This document shows, in pieces, positions 22,616-33,672 of a stretch of 64,000 nucleotides of DNA; the stretch's first letter is position 1, and each line of letters begins with the position of its first letter. The notes beneath the pieces are model-generated. The model was not told the DNA's origin. It saw nothing but the letters and a program-made list of their open reading frames with translations, and made no database searches. The stretch is from Acanthochlamys bracteata (taxonomy: Eukaryota; Streptophyta; Magnoliopsida; Pandanales; Velloziaceae), in NCBI GenBank assembly GCA_019914995.1, contig CM034142.1, positions 4,669,031 through 4,733,030 of the forward strand, given 5' to 3'. A program made the translations under genes and the position numbers.

Positions 22616-25223
22616 AATCTCTTTTAGACTATATGGAGGATGGTGAGGGCTTCACTAAGCCCACCTTCACAATACATGCAGCATGCTTCTCCAGGGTTAA
22701 TGTCTTGGCTAACATATCGGCACCGTTCTCATCGGTGTGAACCTTTTCAAGATGCAATGTTTTCTTCTTGAATTCATTATGAATCCAATGATACATCATA
22801 TCATTATGCTTGGACTTCGAGTGAATCTTGGATTCCTGTTCAGATGAATAACAATCGGACTAACACAAAAAAAAAAACCTTATCTTATTTAATGCCCAAC
22901 TCCCATAAGATCCTTTGCATCCACAGTATTTTCTTATAAGGTTCAGTATTGACTATGTACTCCGCCTCGTTGGTATTAAAGCAACACATTTTTCCAATTT
23001 AGATTGCCAAAAAATTGCTCTCCCTGCAAAAGCAAACAAGCAGTTCAAAATTAATTTTTTAGAACCAATATCACATACCAGTCTGCATCAGTGAATTTCA
23101 ACCTCGACTCTCCACTTCCAAAACACATCACATCTTAGAAGTGTCTCTAAGATAAGGAATTATCCACTTACAACATTTCAATGCTCATTTTATGGATTGC
23201 AAGGAATACTAACCACACTAACAACGTATGATATGTTGAGTCTTGTACATGCCATGACATACATTAAGCTTCCAATGGCTGACCCATAGGGAATCTTTTC
23301 TATTTCCCCCTTCTCTTAGTCACATGAAAGGCTATATTTAGAACTTAGTTTGAGGTGGTGACCAAGTTCCAACCGGCTTTTTCTTCTCCATATTAAATCT
23401 TTTGTCCACATTCTCAATATATGATTCTTGAGATAACCACAACTTTTCATCCTTTTTCTGTCATTGTGATCTTTATACGCAAAATTTGGTTTGCTCGTCC
23501 CAGGTCTTTCATATAAAAAAACTTACTAAGCTCTTTCTTAATTTGCCAGTCTTGCTAATGTCTTGCCAAACAATCAACAGATCATCAAATAAAACAAAAC
23601 AATCACAAAATCACCTTATCAAATTTCTTCACATAAACACATTGATTAGAAATGGTTTTTACATATCAATGATTTGACAATAAAAGAGTCAAATTTCTTA
23701 TACAATTGCTTTGGGGCTTACTTTAAGCCATTTAAACTCTTCTTCAACTTACAAACCACGTCCTCTTTACCTCCAACTTACAAACCCGATTGCTTGATAT
23801 AAATCTCTTCTTTTAAATCACCATATAGAAAGGTTGTCTTCACATCAAGTTGTTCCACTTCCAAGTTCATGCTTGCGGCAAGGCCTGAAATAACTCTGAC
23901 TGAAATATCTTCACAAACGGATAAAATATTTCTTCAAAATCAATACATTTTTTTAACCAAAACCCTTCATAACTAATATGGCTTTGTATTTTGATTTTGA
24001 GCTATGTTTTCGATTTTAAATCAGAAGACCTAATAGTTCTTAAGTGCCTTCTTAGCCTTTGGTAGCTTCACCAACTCAAATGTGTCATTCATCTTCTCTT
24101 ACATAACTCTTAACCATTCTTCTTTGTGTCCATGTGACACTACTTTTTCATAATTTTCGTGCACCCCTCATATGTGATCAAAGTAAATTCACTAGGAAGA
24201 TATCTGGTAGAACGATGAGGCTCTCTATTGGATCTTATCACTTGAGGCTGTGTCGATGGAGAGATTGTTCATATTGCTTGTGCAAGACTTCATCATGAGA
24301 TGAATCATGATCATCACCAATATCATTGTTCTTCATGCATAACTCTCCCTTCATCTTGTGTCATAGATGGAGTAAAGCTCGGGCCCAAATCAATGTAAGC
24401 TCTTGCAGTAGACTTTGGCTTCTCGCTCTAATCAAGGTATTCGATGGTTTGATTTTCAAGAAATAAAATATCTATGTGTTGCTCTATGTTGCTTGCCATT
24501 AAGACAATAAGTGCAAGTTTTAAGAGATGTACCATCCAAATGTGGTACTTCCTTCTTGAGAGGATCCCAAATCCCTTCTCACCAATGAGGCTTAAACGCA
24601 TATGCCAAAGGTTAGTGGAAGAGTTATCAACAAGAGTGAGCACAGAGCCTTTGCTTGAGTAAAATAGAGAGAGCTAATCTTCTTGCCTTTTGCCACCACA
24701 AGAGTGCCATTGGGAAGCTTCCATTTTCTTCTCCATATCTCTACACATAGCCTTCATCATCAAGTATTCCGATATACATCAAGTTGAGGCACACATTAGG
24801 AACATGTCTCACATTCTTGAGAAGTAGCCTGCATTCAATGTCGGTTTTCGACAATATATCTCCTATGTAAATGATTTTGGACACCGATTGATTTGCCATC
24901 CTTACTTTACAAAAGTCACTACAAATATAAGATGTGAAAAGATCTCTTTTGGAAAAGATATGAAAAGAAGCACCCGAATCGATCACTTATCAACAATCCT
25001 TACTAGTGAGATTAACATATGCTTCATCGTAGATGATGGTGACTTCGCCGTCAAATGCAACATTCTTCTTTTCATCCTTCTCACTATATCATCCACTAGC
25101 TATGTCATGTTTCTTTTCCTACACTCTTTATTTATATACCCTAACTTGTTACAGTAATAGCATTCGATATTCCTTCCGGACTTGAACTTTTCTTTTTGAC
25201 TTCTACTATAATGGCAAAATCTA
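22616..25223 (-). pseudogene. Copia pol relic: gag knuckle end, protease, pre-integrase, RT, RNase H
   Basis: In minus-strand order: a zinc knuckle near 25175 (ECYYCNKLGYINKEC, with Tyr for the usual His); protease at 24986-24741 with MIDSGASFHIFSKRDLF and NVRHVPNVCLNLMYIG; the GAG-pre-integrase piece STNLWHMRLS near 24600. Sequence then jumps near 24425 to the integrase-RT linker and RT, so most of the integrase core is missing. RT and RNase H follow in pieces, with LKFTDADWYVILV near 23080, FGNLNWKKCVAL and NKIRFFFLC. Many stops and frameshifts. Confidence 0.82.
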
Positions 25224-25239
25224 CACTACTACGAAAATA

Positions 25240-25590
25240 GGTTTCACCAACTGAAAAATACCGATTGAGAAAATATAGTAAGTAAATCTATTAAATACCA
25301 CTGACAATAATTTAGTCGGTAAAAAATTTTAAATTACCAACTGAAATACAGTCAGTCGATAAGTTAGATACTTTACTAACTGAAATACTATCCAGTAGGT
25401 AAATTTTTCATTCAAATTTATATTTACTAAATAATTACCGACTGAAACTCTATTAATCGGTAAGTTTTTTGACTGGACCCATTTTAGTCGGTAAATTTAT
25501 CGATCAAAATTTTTTGAGTAGCTAAGTTACCGACTAAATGTACTTCGGTTGGTAAATATTGACTGAATATAGTTTGGTTGGTACATAGTA
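25240..25590. repeat. Left subterminal repeat zone of the CACTA-like element
   Basis: About a dozen variants of ACCGACTGAAA and its complement TTTAGTCGGTAA in 350 bp. Likely transposase binding sites by analogy with En/Spm. Confidence 0.75.
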
Positions 25591-26691
25591 AATTTATAGA
25601 GTGATTAAGATTTGCTCATTATCTTTCTCTATTCATTTTGTTTCTTCTCTACTCACGGGTTGGCTCGTCTCTCCCTCTCTCGTTCCGGCTTTGAATTTCT
25701 CCTCCCCGCTTGATTTCTCCTTGTCTCTTCTACCTCCCGTCTACTTGTCGACCGCCACTGCCTCCATCATAGACACGCCAGCAATCGAAGATGCAATCTT
25801 ACCGGCGTGGGTGTGAAGCCAACTTTCGCAGTCGTCGATTTCGTCAAAATTAGATCACTAGAATCTAAATTTATTTCTCCTCCTTCTATTCATTCTTCAA
25901 TCATCATTTTTTCTTTCTTTCGTCACCGCTAAAGTTATATGATCCGCCTATTTAGTGTACGCAAACCCAATCGAGATTGTGAGAGGTGGAGACAGAGAGA
26001 AAGGAGAGAAAGAGAGAGAGGGAGAAATGGAGTTAGCAGACAAAGCAGCTGGTCTGATATTTTGCTTGATCAGTGTTTCGATTTTCAACTACTACACCAT
26101 CTAAGTTATCATTCTCATTAGTAACCAATCTCTTCTCCTTCTTCTTCTTGTCTTCTTCAATTCTTGCCAAATCATTTCGTTTCTCTTGATTGATTGAACT
26201 TCTTATTATTATGTCTCTTACTGTGTAGCCATTTGTGAAGAGCAATCACTTCATGCACTACTACTTCCCGTCATAAGAATTCGCTATTCTTATTCCAATC
26301 TTCGCTCTTGTCGTGCTCTTCTATCATCTCTGCATCTTTATAAGCTACGTAATATGATTAGAAACAACCGCAAGAAGAGATGAACAATAACAAGTCTGCT
26401 TGATTTTATTGTAAGTTTATGGCGGTTTTTAGTGAAATTTTGTATGTTTTTCGATTATGTCGACCGCAATGATTCTAGCTGATAAAATAATACATTCATG
26501 TTGTGAATTGTAATTTCATTGATAGAATTGTGAGGAACTTAATCATGTGCTGATTATGAAATTGCTAGCATGTGGAATTTTAAAAACTATCTTATTATAA
26601 TTAAATTTTTACAAAGGCTTGTCGTGATAAGGAACTAACTTTGAGAGACAAGGATAGTTCCATTGATATTCTTTGGGTGGATTCTCGTTAA

Positions 26692-26880
26692 GTGCCATTA
26701 GTTTTGTATTTCCCTTCACATTCCTTCACCAGCTTGACTACTGATTTTTTACAAATGTTGTCAAGGAAGGTTGATACTCTTGGTAAAGCAATGGAAGTAG
26801 AAACAAGAAACCTGTGCAGAGAAAAAGCTACGATCGAGAAAGAAGTCACATTAATGCGGTCTATCCAAAAAGCTAGATGA
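26692..26880 (+). pseudogene. Possible captured host-gene fragment (coiled coil)
   Basis: A 62-residue open frame inside the CACTA-like element. Its second half reads MLSRKVDTLGKAMEVETRNL then heptad-rich charged sequence (EKATIEKEVTLMRSIQKA). A possible splice acceptor (TTCACCAG, near 26731) precedes that half. CACTA elements often carry host exons. I do not recognise the parent gene; it could also be chance coding. Confidence 0.35.
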
Positions 26881-27829
26881 TTTAATTAATAAAAGGTCAC
26901 TCATTTCCAGCAATCTGGACATCTAGATACAATTTCCAGCAATTTGGACATGGTATACTATCAACTTGGTAGTATTCTTCATTGATAAAAGGCTACCATA
27001 CCGTGTATCTATCTTTTTTGCTTTGATCTTTGATGGATTCTTTTGGTCATTCGTTCTTGATTTTGTTCGAGTAAGTTCATTTTTTCTTTGCTAAGTATTT
27101 GTGTCGAAATGTCGGACCGCCTTGGTGCTTCACCACCATTACTACTTTAAGGACCAAAGATAAAGGCGATAAATCTAAGAATTTGAGGTGCTTTTGAATG
27201 GAAACTTTAATGACGGCGTGATCGAGTATGCTCTCACTAGAATATCCATAACTTTGTCATAATAGTTACAACTAATTTGGCTTTAAGTTATTACTGCATT
27301 GTTCTAGTATTCAATGATTTAGCCCCATCGTTATACATCCACTTTGGTAATGGGATTTCTTTTAACTCTACGAAAGCAACCTTGTGTTTGAGGCATTACC
27401 ATATGCTTTGGCTAAGCCAACTATATGGTCAAAGTAGTAATTGCCATATGGTGTCAAATTTTAGAACGTTTAGGTCAAAATTTCGGAATTTAACCATGTG
27501 TATGTACATTTTGATTTTGTATTTGTGATTGTAATGAAACTTATTTTAATATGCTTGTGATTGTTTCACTTGCAGGATGCAACCATAGTTAAGGATCAAG
27601 AGCAGAAGCTATAACTTTTAACAGATTCATCACTATATTTGTGATTGTTAATAAATTTATTAGTATAAATATTGGTGAATATTAATGTTGATGAATGTAT
27701 AAACATTTTGGTGAATGCTGTGTAATTTTGATAATATATATTGAATGTTGTTTACTATTTTCATGAATGTTTTTGTAATATTAGTGCATAAAGTTAAATT
27801 TAACAAGTTTTAGTAGAAATGTTGAATTT

Positions 27830-28265
27830 TCGATTAGTCGATAATTTAAAATTTAACCGCCAAACGTTAAAGTCGATAATTTGTATTTACCCACTGAAAT
27901 TGTAGCTGGTAATTTAATTTTACCCACTAAAATTTCAGTCAGTAATTAAAATGTACCCACTGAAATTTTAGTCGGTAATTTGATTTTACCCGCTGATATG
28001 TTAGTCGACAATTCAAATTTACCCACTGAAAATATCAATCGGTAATTTGATTTTACTAACTATTTGAGTCGGTAATTTGTTTAAACTATCGATTAAAATA
28101 ATCAGTTGGCAATATACAGTAATTTATTGACAAAATTTATTTGTTAGTTAGTAAACGCATTACCGATGAGTTTTGCCGGCCAAATACCGACTTAGACTTT
28201 TTCAGTCGGTAATACTCTTTACCGACTAATTTCGTCCTGTTATTGACTGAATTTTTCAATCGATA
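27830..28265. repeat. Right subterminal repeat zone of the CACTA-like element
   Basis: Dense repeats of TTACCCACTGAAATTTTAGTCGGTAAT and shorter variants, in the same families as 25240-25590. Confidence 0.75.
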
Positions 28266-28329
28266 TAGGGTAAATGTGTAGATGTGCTGTGTGTTGACTT
28301 GCTTCTCCCCTTACTATCAACTGTCAATG

Positions 28330-28615
28330 TGTTGGGCTTCCAAGTTAGGGTAGCTTGTAGCATAAAAAGCTTGATGGGTTCGAGAGGAAAACGAGCTAGT
28401 TTGGAGATTAATGAAAGATGGGCTAACTAATTTGGAGATGGGCCAGCAATCACCTTCGGCAGGCCCAATAGAGTATTGTTTGGTGAGCTTAATAACACAC
28501 ACCCTTTAATAGTCCCAATTTCGCTAAGTGTTAGAATGGACATGTGCTTATATGTTAGAAATATTAATTCCTAAATGGTTGGCCAATCATTTTACCTTAA
28601 GGATTCGATTATACA
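28330..28615 (+). repeat. TRIM 5' LTR
   Basis: 286 bp, TGTTGGGCTTCCAAG to GATTATACA. It shares AGTGTTAGAATGGACATGTGC-like and GGTTGGCCAATCATTT blocks with the second LTR. Confidence 0.87.
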
Positions 28616-28669
28616 ATTAGTATCAGAACCCAATGGGTGGAGTCACCCAGCATGTTATTGGGGGGACAT

Positions 28670-29000
28670 TGTTGGGCCTTTAAGTTAGGTAGGTCTAAGT
28701 TAATAATGTGAAGATCTTGGTAGATACGAGTGAAAAACATGCTAGTATGGTTCGCTAGGTCTGACTTTGTAGCGTAGGGGCCTATGGTAGTGCCTAAATA
28801 AAAAACGGGCTAACTAAGTCGGAGGTGAGCCAACAACTCGCTTTGGCTAAGCCAAGTGGTCATAGCTTGGTTGACTTAATAATCCACGCTTTTTGATAAT
28901 CCCACATTGACTAGGCGCTGGAGTGATATGTGCTTATATGTGGGAGATGCTAACTTTTAAGTGGTTGGCCAATCATTTAGTTTGAAAATCCGATCCTACA
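28670..29000 (+). repeat. TRIM 3' LTR
   Basis: About 331 bp, TGTTGGGCCTTTAAG to GATCCTACA. It is longer than the first copy by small insertions and has diverged from it. Confidence 0.85.
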
Positions 29001-29640
29001 CAAATGCTTCAGATTTATAAGTAATGCTGTATTCCTTCCTTCTAGTCTCCTCATCCAATATGTTGTTTTTGACATTTGCATTGTTACTTTACTATTTGCA
29101 GCTGAAGTGTTGAGTGAGACGATTAGAATTTCCTAACTGTTTGGTAAGGAACTAAAAACATAGGAGAGTTTATACCTCATTAATTAGTATTATGCTCATG
29201 CCTGTAATCTAGCTCACTTCATTTTTTTGAATTTACTCAAATGTTCGGCCATGGAGCTCCATTCCTTATACTTCATGCCTATAATTTTTCCAATCAGAAA
29301 TGCCTTATTCTGAGCTATCTTCCTTTCATAGAAGCTCTCTAATTTTATCCATAATTTTTCCAACATCTGTCTTTAAGGATATATGGTGGAAGACACTGTC
29401 ATTGATCCACTATCTGATCAATCCAATGGTCTTGCGATTCAACTTCTCTCAATTAGCTTCAAATATGGAATTCGACTTACCATTGTCCCTTTCAATTGGA
29501 TTGTAAATGCTGTTACAATAAAGTAGATCCTCCATATGTGGCTTGTATATTGAGTAGTTAGATGAGGTGAGCTTTACCATACTTTCACCTATACTCTTAT
29601 TCATTTGATTGCAAAAAAAAATTCAACACAACAAACTAGT
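29001..29640 (-). pseudogene. gag: Copia gag relic of the old element
   Basis: Translated on the minus strand it gives gag-like pieces: HHISLKTDVGKIMDKIRELL, resembling the copia gag helix around 'KEIWDKL', then GISDWKNYRHEV and KNEVS. The CACTA-like and TRIM insertions separate it from the zinc knuckle at 25175. Stops and shifts throughout. The call depends mainly on position between primer site and pol. Confidence 0.6.
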
Positions 29641-29650
29641 TCTAATACCA
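29639..29650 (-). other. Primer-binding site of the old copia (degenerate)
   Basis: TGGTATTAGAAC on the minus strand, two changes from TGGTATCAGAGC, three bases after the LTR end. Confidence 0.75.
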
Positions 29651-29653
29651 CTT

Positions 29654-30297
29654 TGATAGAGTGATAACAACTTGTAGCAAATACCTACGAAATAAATCTA
29701 CCATTTATCATGCAATAAAATAGATATCAACTACTAAAATGTAATTCAACTATAATAATTACACGCAAACACAATTTCTATTATCTCAATTCTAATAAAG
29801 TACAAATTAATCTCTAATTCATAAGTAGAGGATTATGTCATCTCTAGTTGGAATGCTAAAGTTACATATACGTTCAAACCACAATAATAAAGAGAGGTTT
29901 AGATTACTACAGTTTGAGGAGGATGAAATCGAGCAAAGAGATTTCTTTTACTCCCTTTTCTTCTCACTTTCCCCGATAGAACAGTAGGGATGATTTTGCG
30001 GCAGCAAACAGCAAGCAGCGTGGCAGCGGACAAGGAGCAGCGAAGTGCCGGCTGCAACGTGGAGCAGGAGGGTGACTGCAGCAAGGATGGAGAAGAAAAC
30101 TCAACTCTCTCTATTTCTCTCTCTCTCCTCTCCTTTTTCCTTCTCTGGCTACAGCAGCCGTTGTTCCTTCCAAGACCTCTCTCGATTCTTGTACCCTTTT
30201 TCTTATTTTCATTTCTTTAGCTTTGGAAATCACAATTTAGAGACTACAGTATAAAAAATGAACAATTTTAGTCCTCCACATTTGAGGGAAACCAATA
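29654..30297 (-). repeat. 5' LTR of the old copia
   Basis: 644-bp partner of 21983-22615. Its outer end reads TATTGG on the minus strand, a decayed TGTTGG. Confidence 0.83.
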
Positions 30298-31250
30298 AAT
30301 CTTCACCTTTATTGATTCTTAATGTAGTCTTTGTGATCTGATTGCATCCGTATTGGTTAGGACTAATCACAAGTAGATTCCGAACTTGGACTCAATCAAC
30401 AGCCACTTGCTTGACCATGTCAGCTATATACTCGACCCTTTATTCGGCCTTATTATTTCCTCGATGTATCTATAAATTGTTACTGCAAACTTGAGCATGC
30501 ATACTCTCCTTGATCTTCACTAACTGACTGACTTGCATACTATCTATATCAATGGATAGAATCAGTGTTTGATTCAATTTGTAACTCCTTATGCTGATGA
30601 ACTCTTTCAATTCCTTCTTTAGACTCTTCCTTCTGGCAATTTCACTAGATTATTCTAGTGATATATCTAGCAAATTTTGTAGTAAATTTAATGTGGATTA
30701 ATAGCATGAAACTTGTATATTATGTCCTTAAGATCTAGCTTCGAACATCTACCAAAATCTTATCTAATATACAAGTTTCATGCTATTAATCTACATTAAA
30801 TTTACTATATTCGAATTTATTCTGAAAATCTTCAGGAAAACTAATAACTAATGGGATTCTTTAGAAATCTTCAGCAATCAAATATAATTTCAATCCATAT
30901 TCAACGAACTTTCTTGTAGAATTTTGAACTCGTTTTCTTAATGGGTTCCTTCTTTGTATCTAGGAGTATTAGTTATTAAAAAAAATTTTGCTCAAACTCA
31001 ATTAGAACTAAAATAAGTGATACAAATATCTCTATTACATTTAATTAGGTTCACGTTCAAATTCCTTCTAGAAAACCTGCCAAAACCAAACTTCTATATT
31101 GCAAAATCTAGTCATAAAATTCAGTTTCTTTCTAGTCAGCTAGAGTTTTCTAAAGATTTGTTGTTGTTGCTTACAATAAACATAAGGTTCGTATTCTAGT
31201 ATACATTTAAGTATTGATTATCACTAAAAATATTTCAGATTTTCAATAAT
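30298..31250. repeat. Possible right part of the old Sirevirus-like LTR; contains a hairpin
   Basis: Would continue 21150-21982 across the copia insertion. Similarity to the later LTR at 2176 is only in layout and short words, so this is tentative. No gene seen. Confidence 0.3.
30681..30806. repeat. Near-perfect inverted repeat, 42-bp arms, 42-nt loop
   Basis: 30681-30722 (AGTAAATTTAATGTGGATTA...) is the reverse complement of 30765-30806 with one mismatch, a G/A difference that pairs as G:U in one RNA strand. A transcript would form a stem of miRNA- or siRNA-precursor size. It could equally be a very short foldback element. Confidence 0.85.
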
Positions 31251-31571
31251 ATAAAACAATAGAGTCTCCATACAAAAAATGATTGGTCAAGCACTTAGGG
31301 TTAGCATCTTTTCACATGTAAGCAAATAATTTTCAGCACAAAGTCGATGGGGTTAAGGGGATGTTTAGAGCTGATTGTCCCAGAATATGAAAAATTTTAG
31401 TATTTTAAATTTTTAAAAAAAAATTTAGCCTATATAGTAAATTATAAACCATAAAATTTTGATATGTGTAATTTTTTAAGGTAAAAAAAGTCAAACTCGT
31501 TTTTCAAATAGTCCAAAATAAGCTCATTTTAGAAAAGCTCGTGATTTAAGCACTCTCAAATATTTCTAAGG

Positions 31572-32045
31572 ACGTGGGTTGTTAAGCCCACTAAATCAAT
31601 CCAACTTGGTCTAGTCCGAACGTGGCGTTGGTCCACCTACTAAATTAGGTAGCTTATTATTCACTGTAGTACCATCCTTAACCCCTCTACTATTAGCCAA
31701 AATCTAACCTAATTTGAAGATGTAATATTTTCTCCTCCGGTGACACGCAGGATGGCTCCAATTTATCGACCTCTCATATCACACAACGAATCATGTGCCT
31801 CTATTAAAATGATTAGCCTATCTTTTGGGAATTAGCATTCACATATATAAATGTCTTTTTCAATATTCTACTAATATAAGACGGTTAAAGAATGTGAATA
31901 TTTAAGCTTCCCAAATTAGAGCCCAACTCGGTCTAATTAAAGTAGAGTCCACATACAAAGTTAGCTAGTTCATTTTCTTTCGGGCACCATTTTTTTGGGC
32001 CTCCACTACTACTTCGGAGCTAATCTAATTTTGTGGTCTAAGAAA
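31572..32045. repeat. Diverged direct repeat, TRIM-like
   Basis: 31575-31720 and 31903-32040 share the order of blocks: TTAAGCYYMCYAAATYARNSCAACT, CGGTCTA or TGGTCTA, GTCCAC, AAATTAGGTAGCT or AAAGTTAGCTAGTT, ACCAT, CCTCTACTA or CCTCCACTACTA, and ATCTAA. Two short direct copies about 330 bp apart suggest an old TRIM. No primer site is clear. Confidence 0.4.
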
Positions 32046-32390
32046 AATGTAAGTCTTTATGAGAGGGATGAAATGCACATTTTAAGTATAAACAAACTAT
32101 TGGAGGTCTTGCCCAAATTCTTTTGGTGCTATGAGACAAGCGGTTTCTAAAAATGTATAATAAACTAAACTGAAAGAAGTAATAAATTAGGAAGCAATAA
32201 GTTCATGAAATGTCTAGTAATCATGAAGTATGATTGTGTACTTGGATTGCTTTTAAGTTTGGTATCCAGTTTGTTATCAAGCTAACCATATAGCATTTAA
32301 TAGTTAGTAAATAATTACGAGTAACTATTGCGATTTCACCCACCCCTTTCAGGGTAGTTTTTCTAAAATTCATCGACGCAAAGTTGCTTA

Positions 32391-32686
32391 GGGCGTGTTT
32401 CAAACATTTGTAACTCTATTTTCTACCGCCAGATTTTCAGTTCCAAACAGTTCATATGTTTCAATTATATAAGAAACTCAGAACTTCACTTTTACATGCG
32501 AAACTTCAGTTTCAATTTTCTTATTTATATACTTTCTAACACAATTATATCTTTCAATTTTTAACACACTTTCAAAACCTATTGAAACACAAATATTGAA
32601 CTCTATTTTTATTTTATTTTTTAAAAAACTCTTTTTTTTATTTTCTACTTTCACGAAATTTAGCTACGGACATTTGAAACACGACT
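32391..32686. mobile_element. Tourist-like MITE (PIF/Harbinger type)
   Basis: 296 bp with inverted ends GGGCGTGTTTCAAACATTTG and CATTTGAAACACGACT. TTA lies outside both ends (32388-32390 and 32687-32689). Small size, TIRs and a TTA duplication are the Tourist pattern. It lies about 950 bp upstream of the remorin start codon. Confidence 0.82.
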
Positions 32687-32689
32687 TTA

Positions 32690-33638
32690 AAAAGTTTATT
32701 AGGTTTGAACTGCTCAACAAGCTATGCGAAGCATGAGCTTGGCAGTTGGCACCAAATTGAATATTGTTAATTAATGTCTTCTTGAGTCAGAGATCTCTCA
32801 AGCTTTCTCAGTATTTTCACTCAAAAACATTAGTGGGAGTTTGTCTTTTACTACTTCTTCACCCTTATAACCGTGTGTTTAGCGACCATCATAGGGACAA
32901 TATGGTCATCAAGAATTTCTTCATAGTTTAGCTCGTCTCTGGGCAGCAGTCAAGTGAAGCCACCCATCAGGCACTCTCCCTCAACTGAAAGCCGAGCAGG
33001 AAAAAGGAATCTCAAGGAAGAGAATGTGACAATTTGCCGAATGCCGACGCGTCCCGAGGTAGTTCTCCAACTGCCGGAACACCGCCATCCTCGCTGGAGA
33101 AAGACAGCAGAGCACCGTCACTCCCGGCGAAAGAAAACGGCGGCTACGGAGCCCACCACCAGCTCCTCATCTTCGTCCTCGGTCATCTCCCTCTCCTCTG
33201 CTTTCCTCTAATGAATAGTGTATTGTAATGTTGATGGGTGTGAAAGCAAGCTCAACTTTTCTGACTTTAGAACTACTCACTTTTTTATATTTCGAAGTTC
33301 AAAATCAAGACAAAGACCCCAGTATTCCTGTGATAAAAAAAAAAAAGAAAAAAAAGAAAAAGCAAAATAAAAAAGATGAAGAAGAATACAAAAAGTTAGA
33401 CTGGTTAGTTCTTTTCTTTTCTTTTTCTTTTTTGAAGCTTTCTTGTTGTTCCATGGCTGTTTTTTGTCTTCTGGGATGCGGTAAAAGATAGATTTTTTTT
33501 AATTTACACACTTTTGCGTTTGATCTATTTTAACTTTTGTCTTCCTGCCTCAATCTTGTTTTGTTTTCTTTTCTCGTTTAAAAAAGTTTTGGGATCTCAA
33601 AACAGAACTTGGCGGGACGTGATCAAATTGGGGCCACG
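32690..33638 (+). promoter_or_regulatory. Upstream region of the remorin gene (promoter and possible 5' leader)
   Basis: The sequence turns clearly less AT-rich at 32940-33210. A short frame of 85 residues (32954-33211, basic and Ser-rich) and an overlapping one of 64 residues match nothing I know; they are more likely 5' leader than protein. A-rich (33330-33380) and T-rich (33400-33440) tracts follow. GCG|GTAAAAG at 33480 and CAAAACAG|AAC at 33608 could bound a leader intron. The frame before the start codon is closed by a stop at 33579-33581. No core promoter element is assigned. Confidence 0.45.
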
Positions 33639-33672
33639 ATGAAAACCAGCTATGTGTCTCAGACCACAAAAG
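33639..33672 (+). other. Remorin coding exon 1
   Basis: Begins ATGAAAACC and ends ACAAAAG before GTTTGCC. Ends in phase 1. It is the least certain exon because it is short; the join to exon 2 gives KEPGPQQE. Confidence 0.7.

Larger units (their letters stand above)
25224..28278. mobile_element. CACTA-like DNA transposon nested in the old copia
   Basis: Starts CACTACTACGAAAATAGG, a typical CACTA terminus. The other end, read inward, is CACATTTACCCTATATCG, a diverged match. Both subterminal zones are packed with short repeats of ACCGACTGAAAATTTCAGTCGGTAA type, in both orientations. That is how CACTA (En/Spm) elements present transposase binding sites. No transposase is recognisable, so it is non-autonomous. 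The 3-bp duplication could not be confirmed. Confidence 0.75.
28330..29000 (+). mobile_element. TRIM (terminal-repeat retrotransposon in miniature)
   Basis: Two direct LTRs (28330-28615 and 28670-29000) enclose only 54 bp. That interior holds a primer site (TTAGTATCAGAACCC, one base after the first LTR) and a purine tract (GGGGGGA) before the second. Both LTRs start TGTTGGGC and end with a TACA terminus. Flanks CAATG and CAAATG suggest an imperfect target duplication. It has no coding capacity and would need retrotransposon proteins in trans. It sits in the gag relic of the old copia, about 50 bp from the CACTA-like insertion. Confidence 0.88.
21983..30297 (-). mobile_element. Old Ty1/copia element (minus), carrying two later insertions
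   Basis: Diverged LTRs lie at 21983-22615 and 29654-30297. A degenerate tRNA-iMet primer site is at 29639-29650. Between them are decayed gag and pol, interrupted by a CACTA-like element (25224-28278) and a TRIM (28330-29000). ATCTT precedes the left LTR and recurs one base after the right LTR, a likely target duplication. The protease motif is DSGASFH; the integrase core seems deleted. Much LTR divergence and many stops make it the oldest layer here. Confidence 0.83.

Noticed and set aside
28330..29000. Cassandra-type TRIM carrying 5S rRNA-like sequence
   Set aside because: I looked for the 5S A box, intermediate element and C box in both LTRs and saw no convincing match, so only a general TRIM call is made.
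33305..33511. Poly-Lys and poly-Phe frames on opposite strands
   Set aside because: They are translations of an A-rich and T-rich tract upstream of the remorin start.
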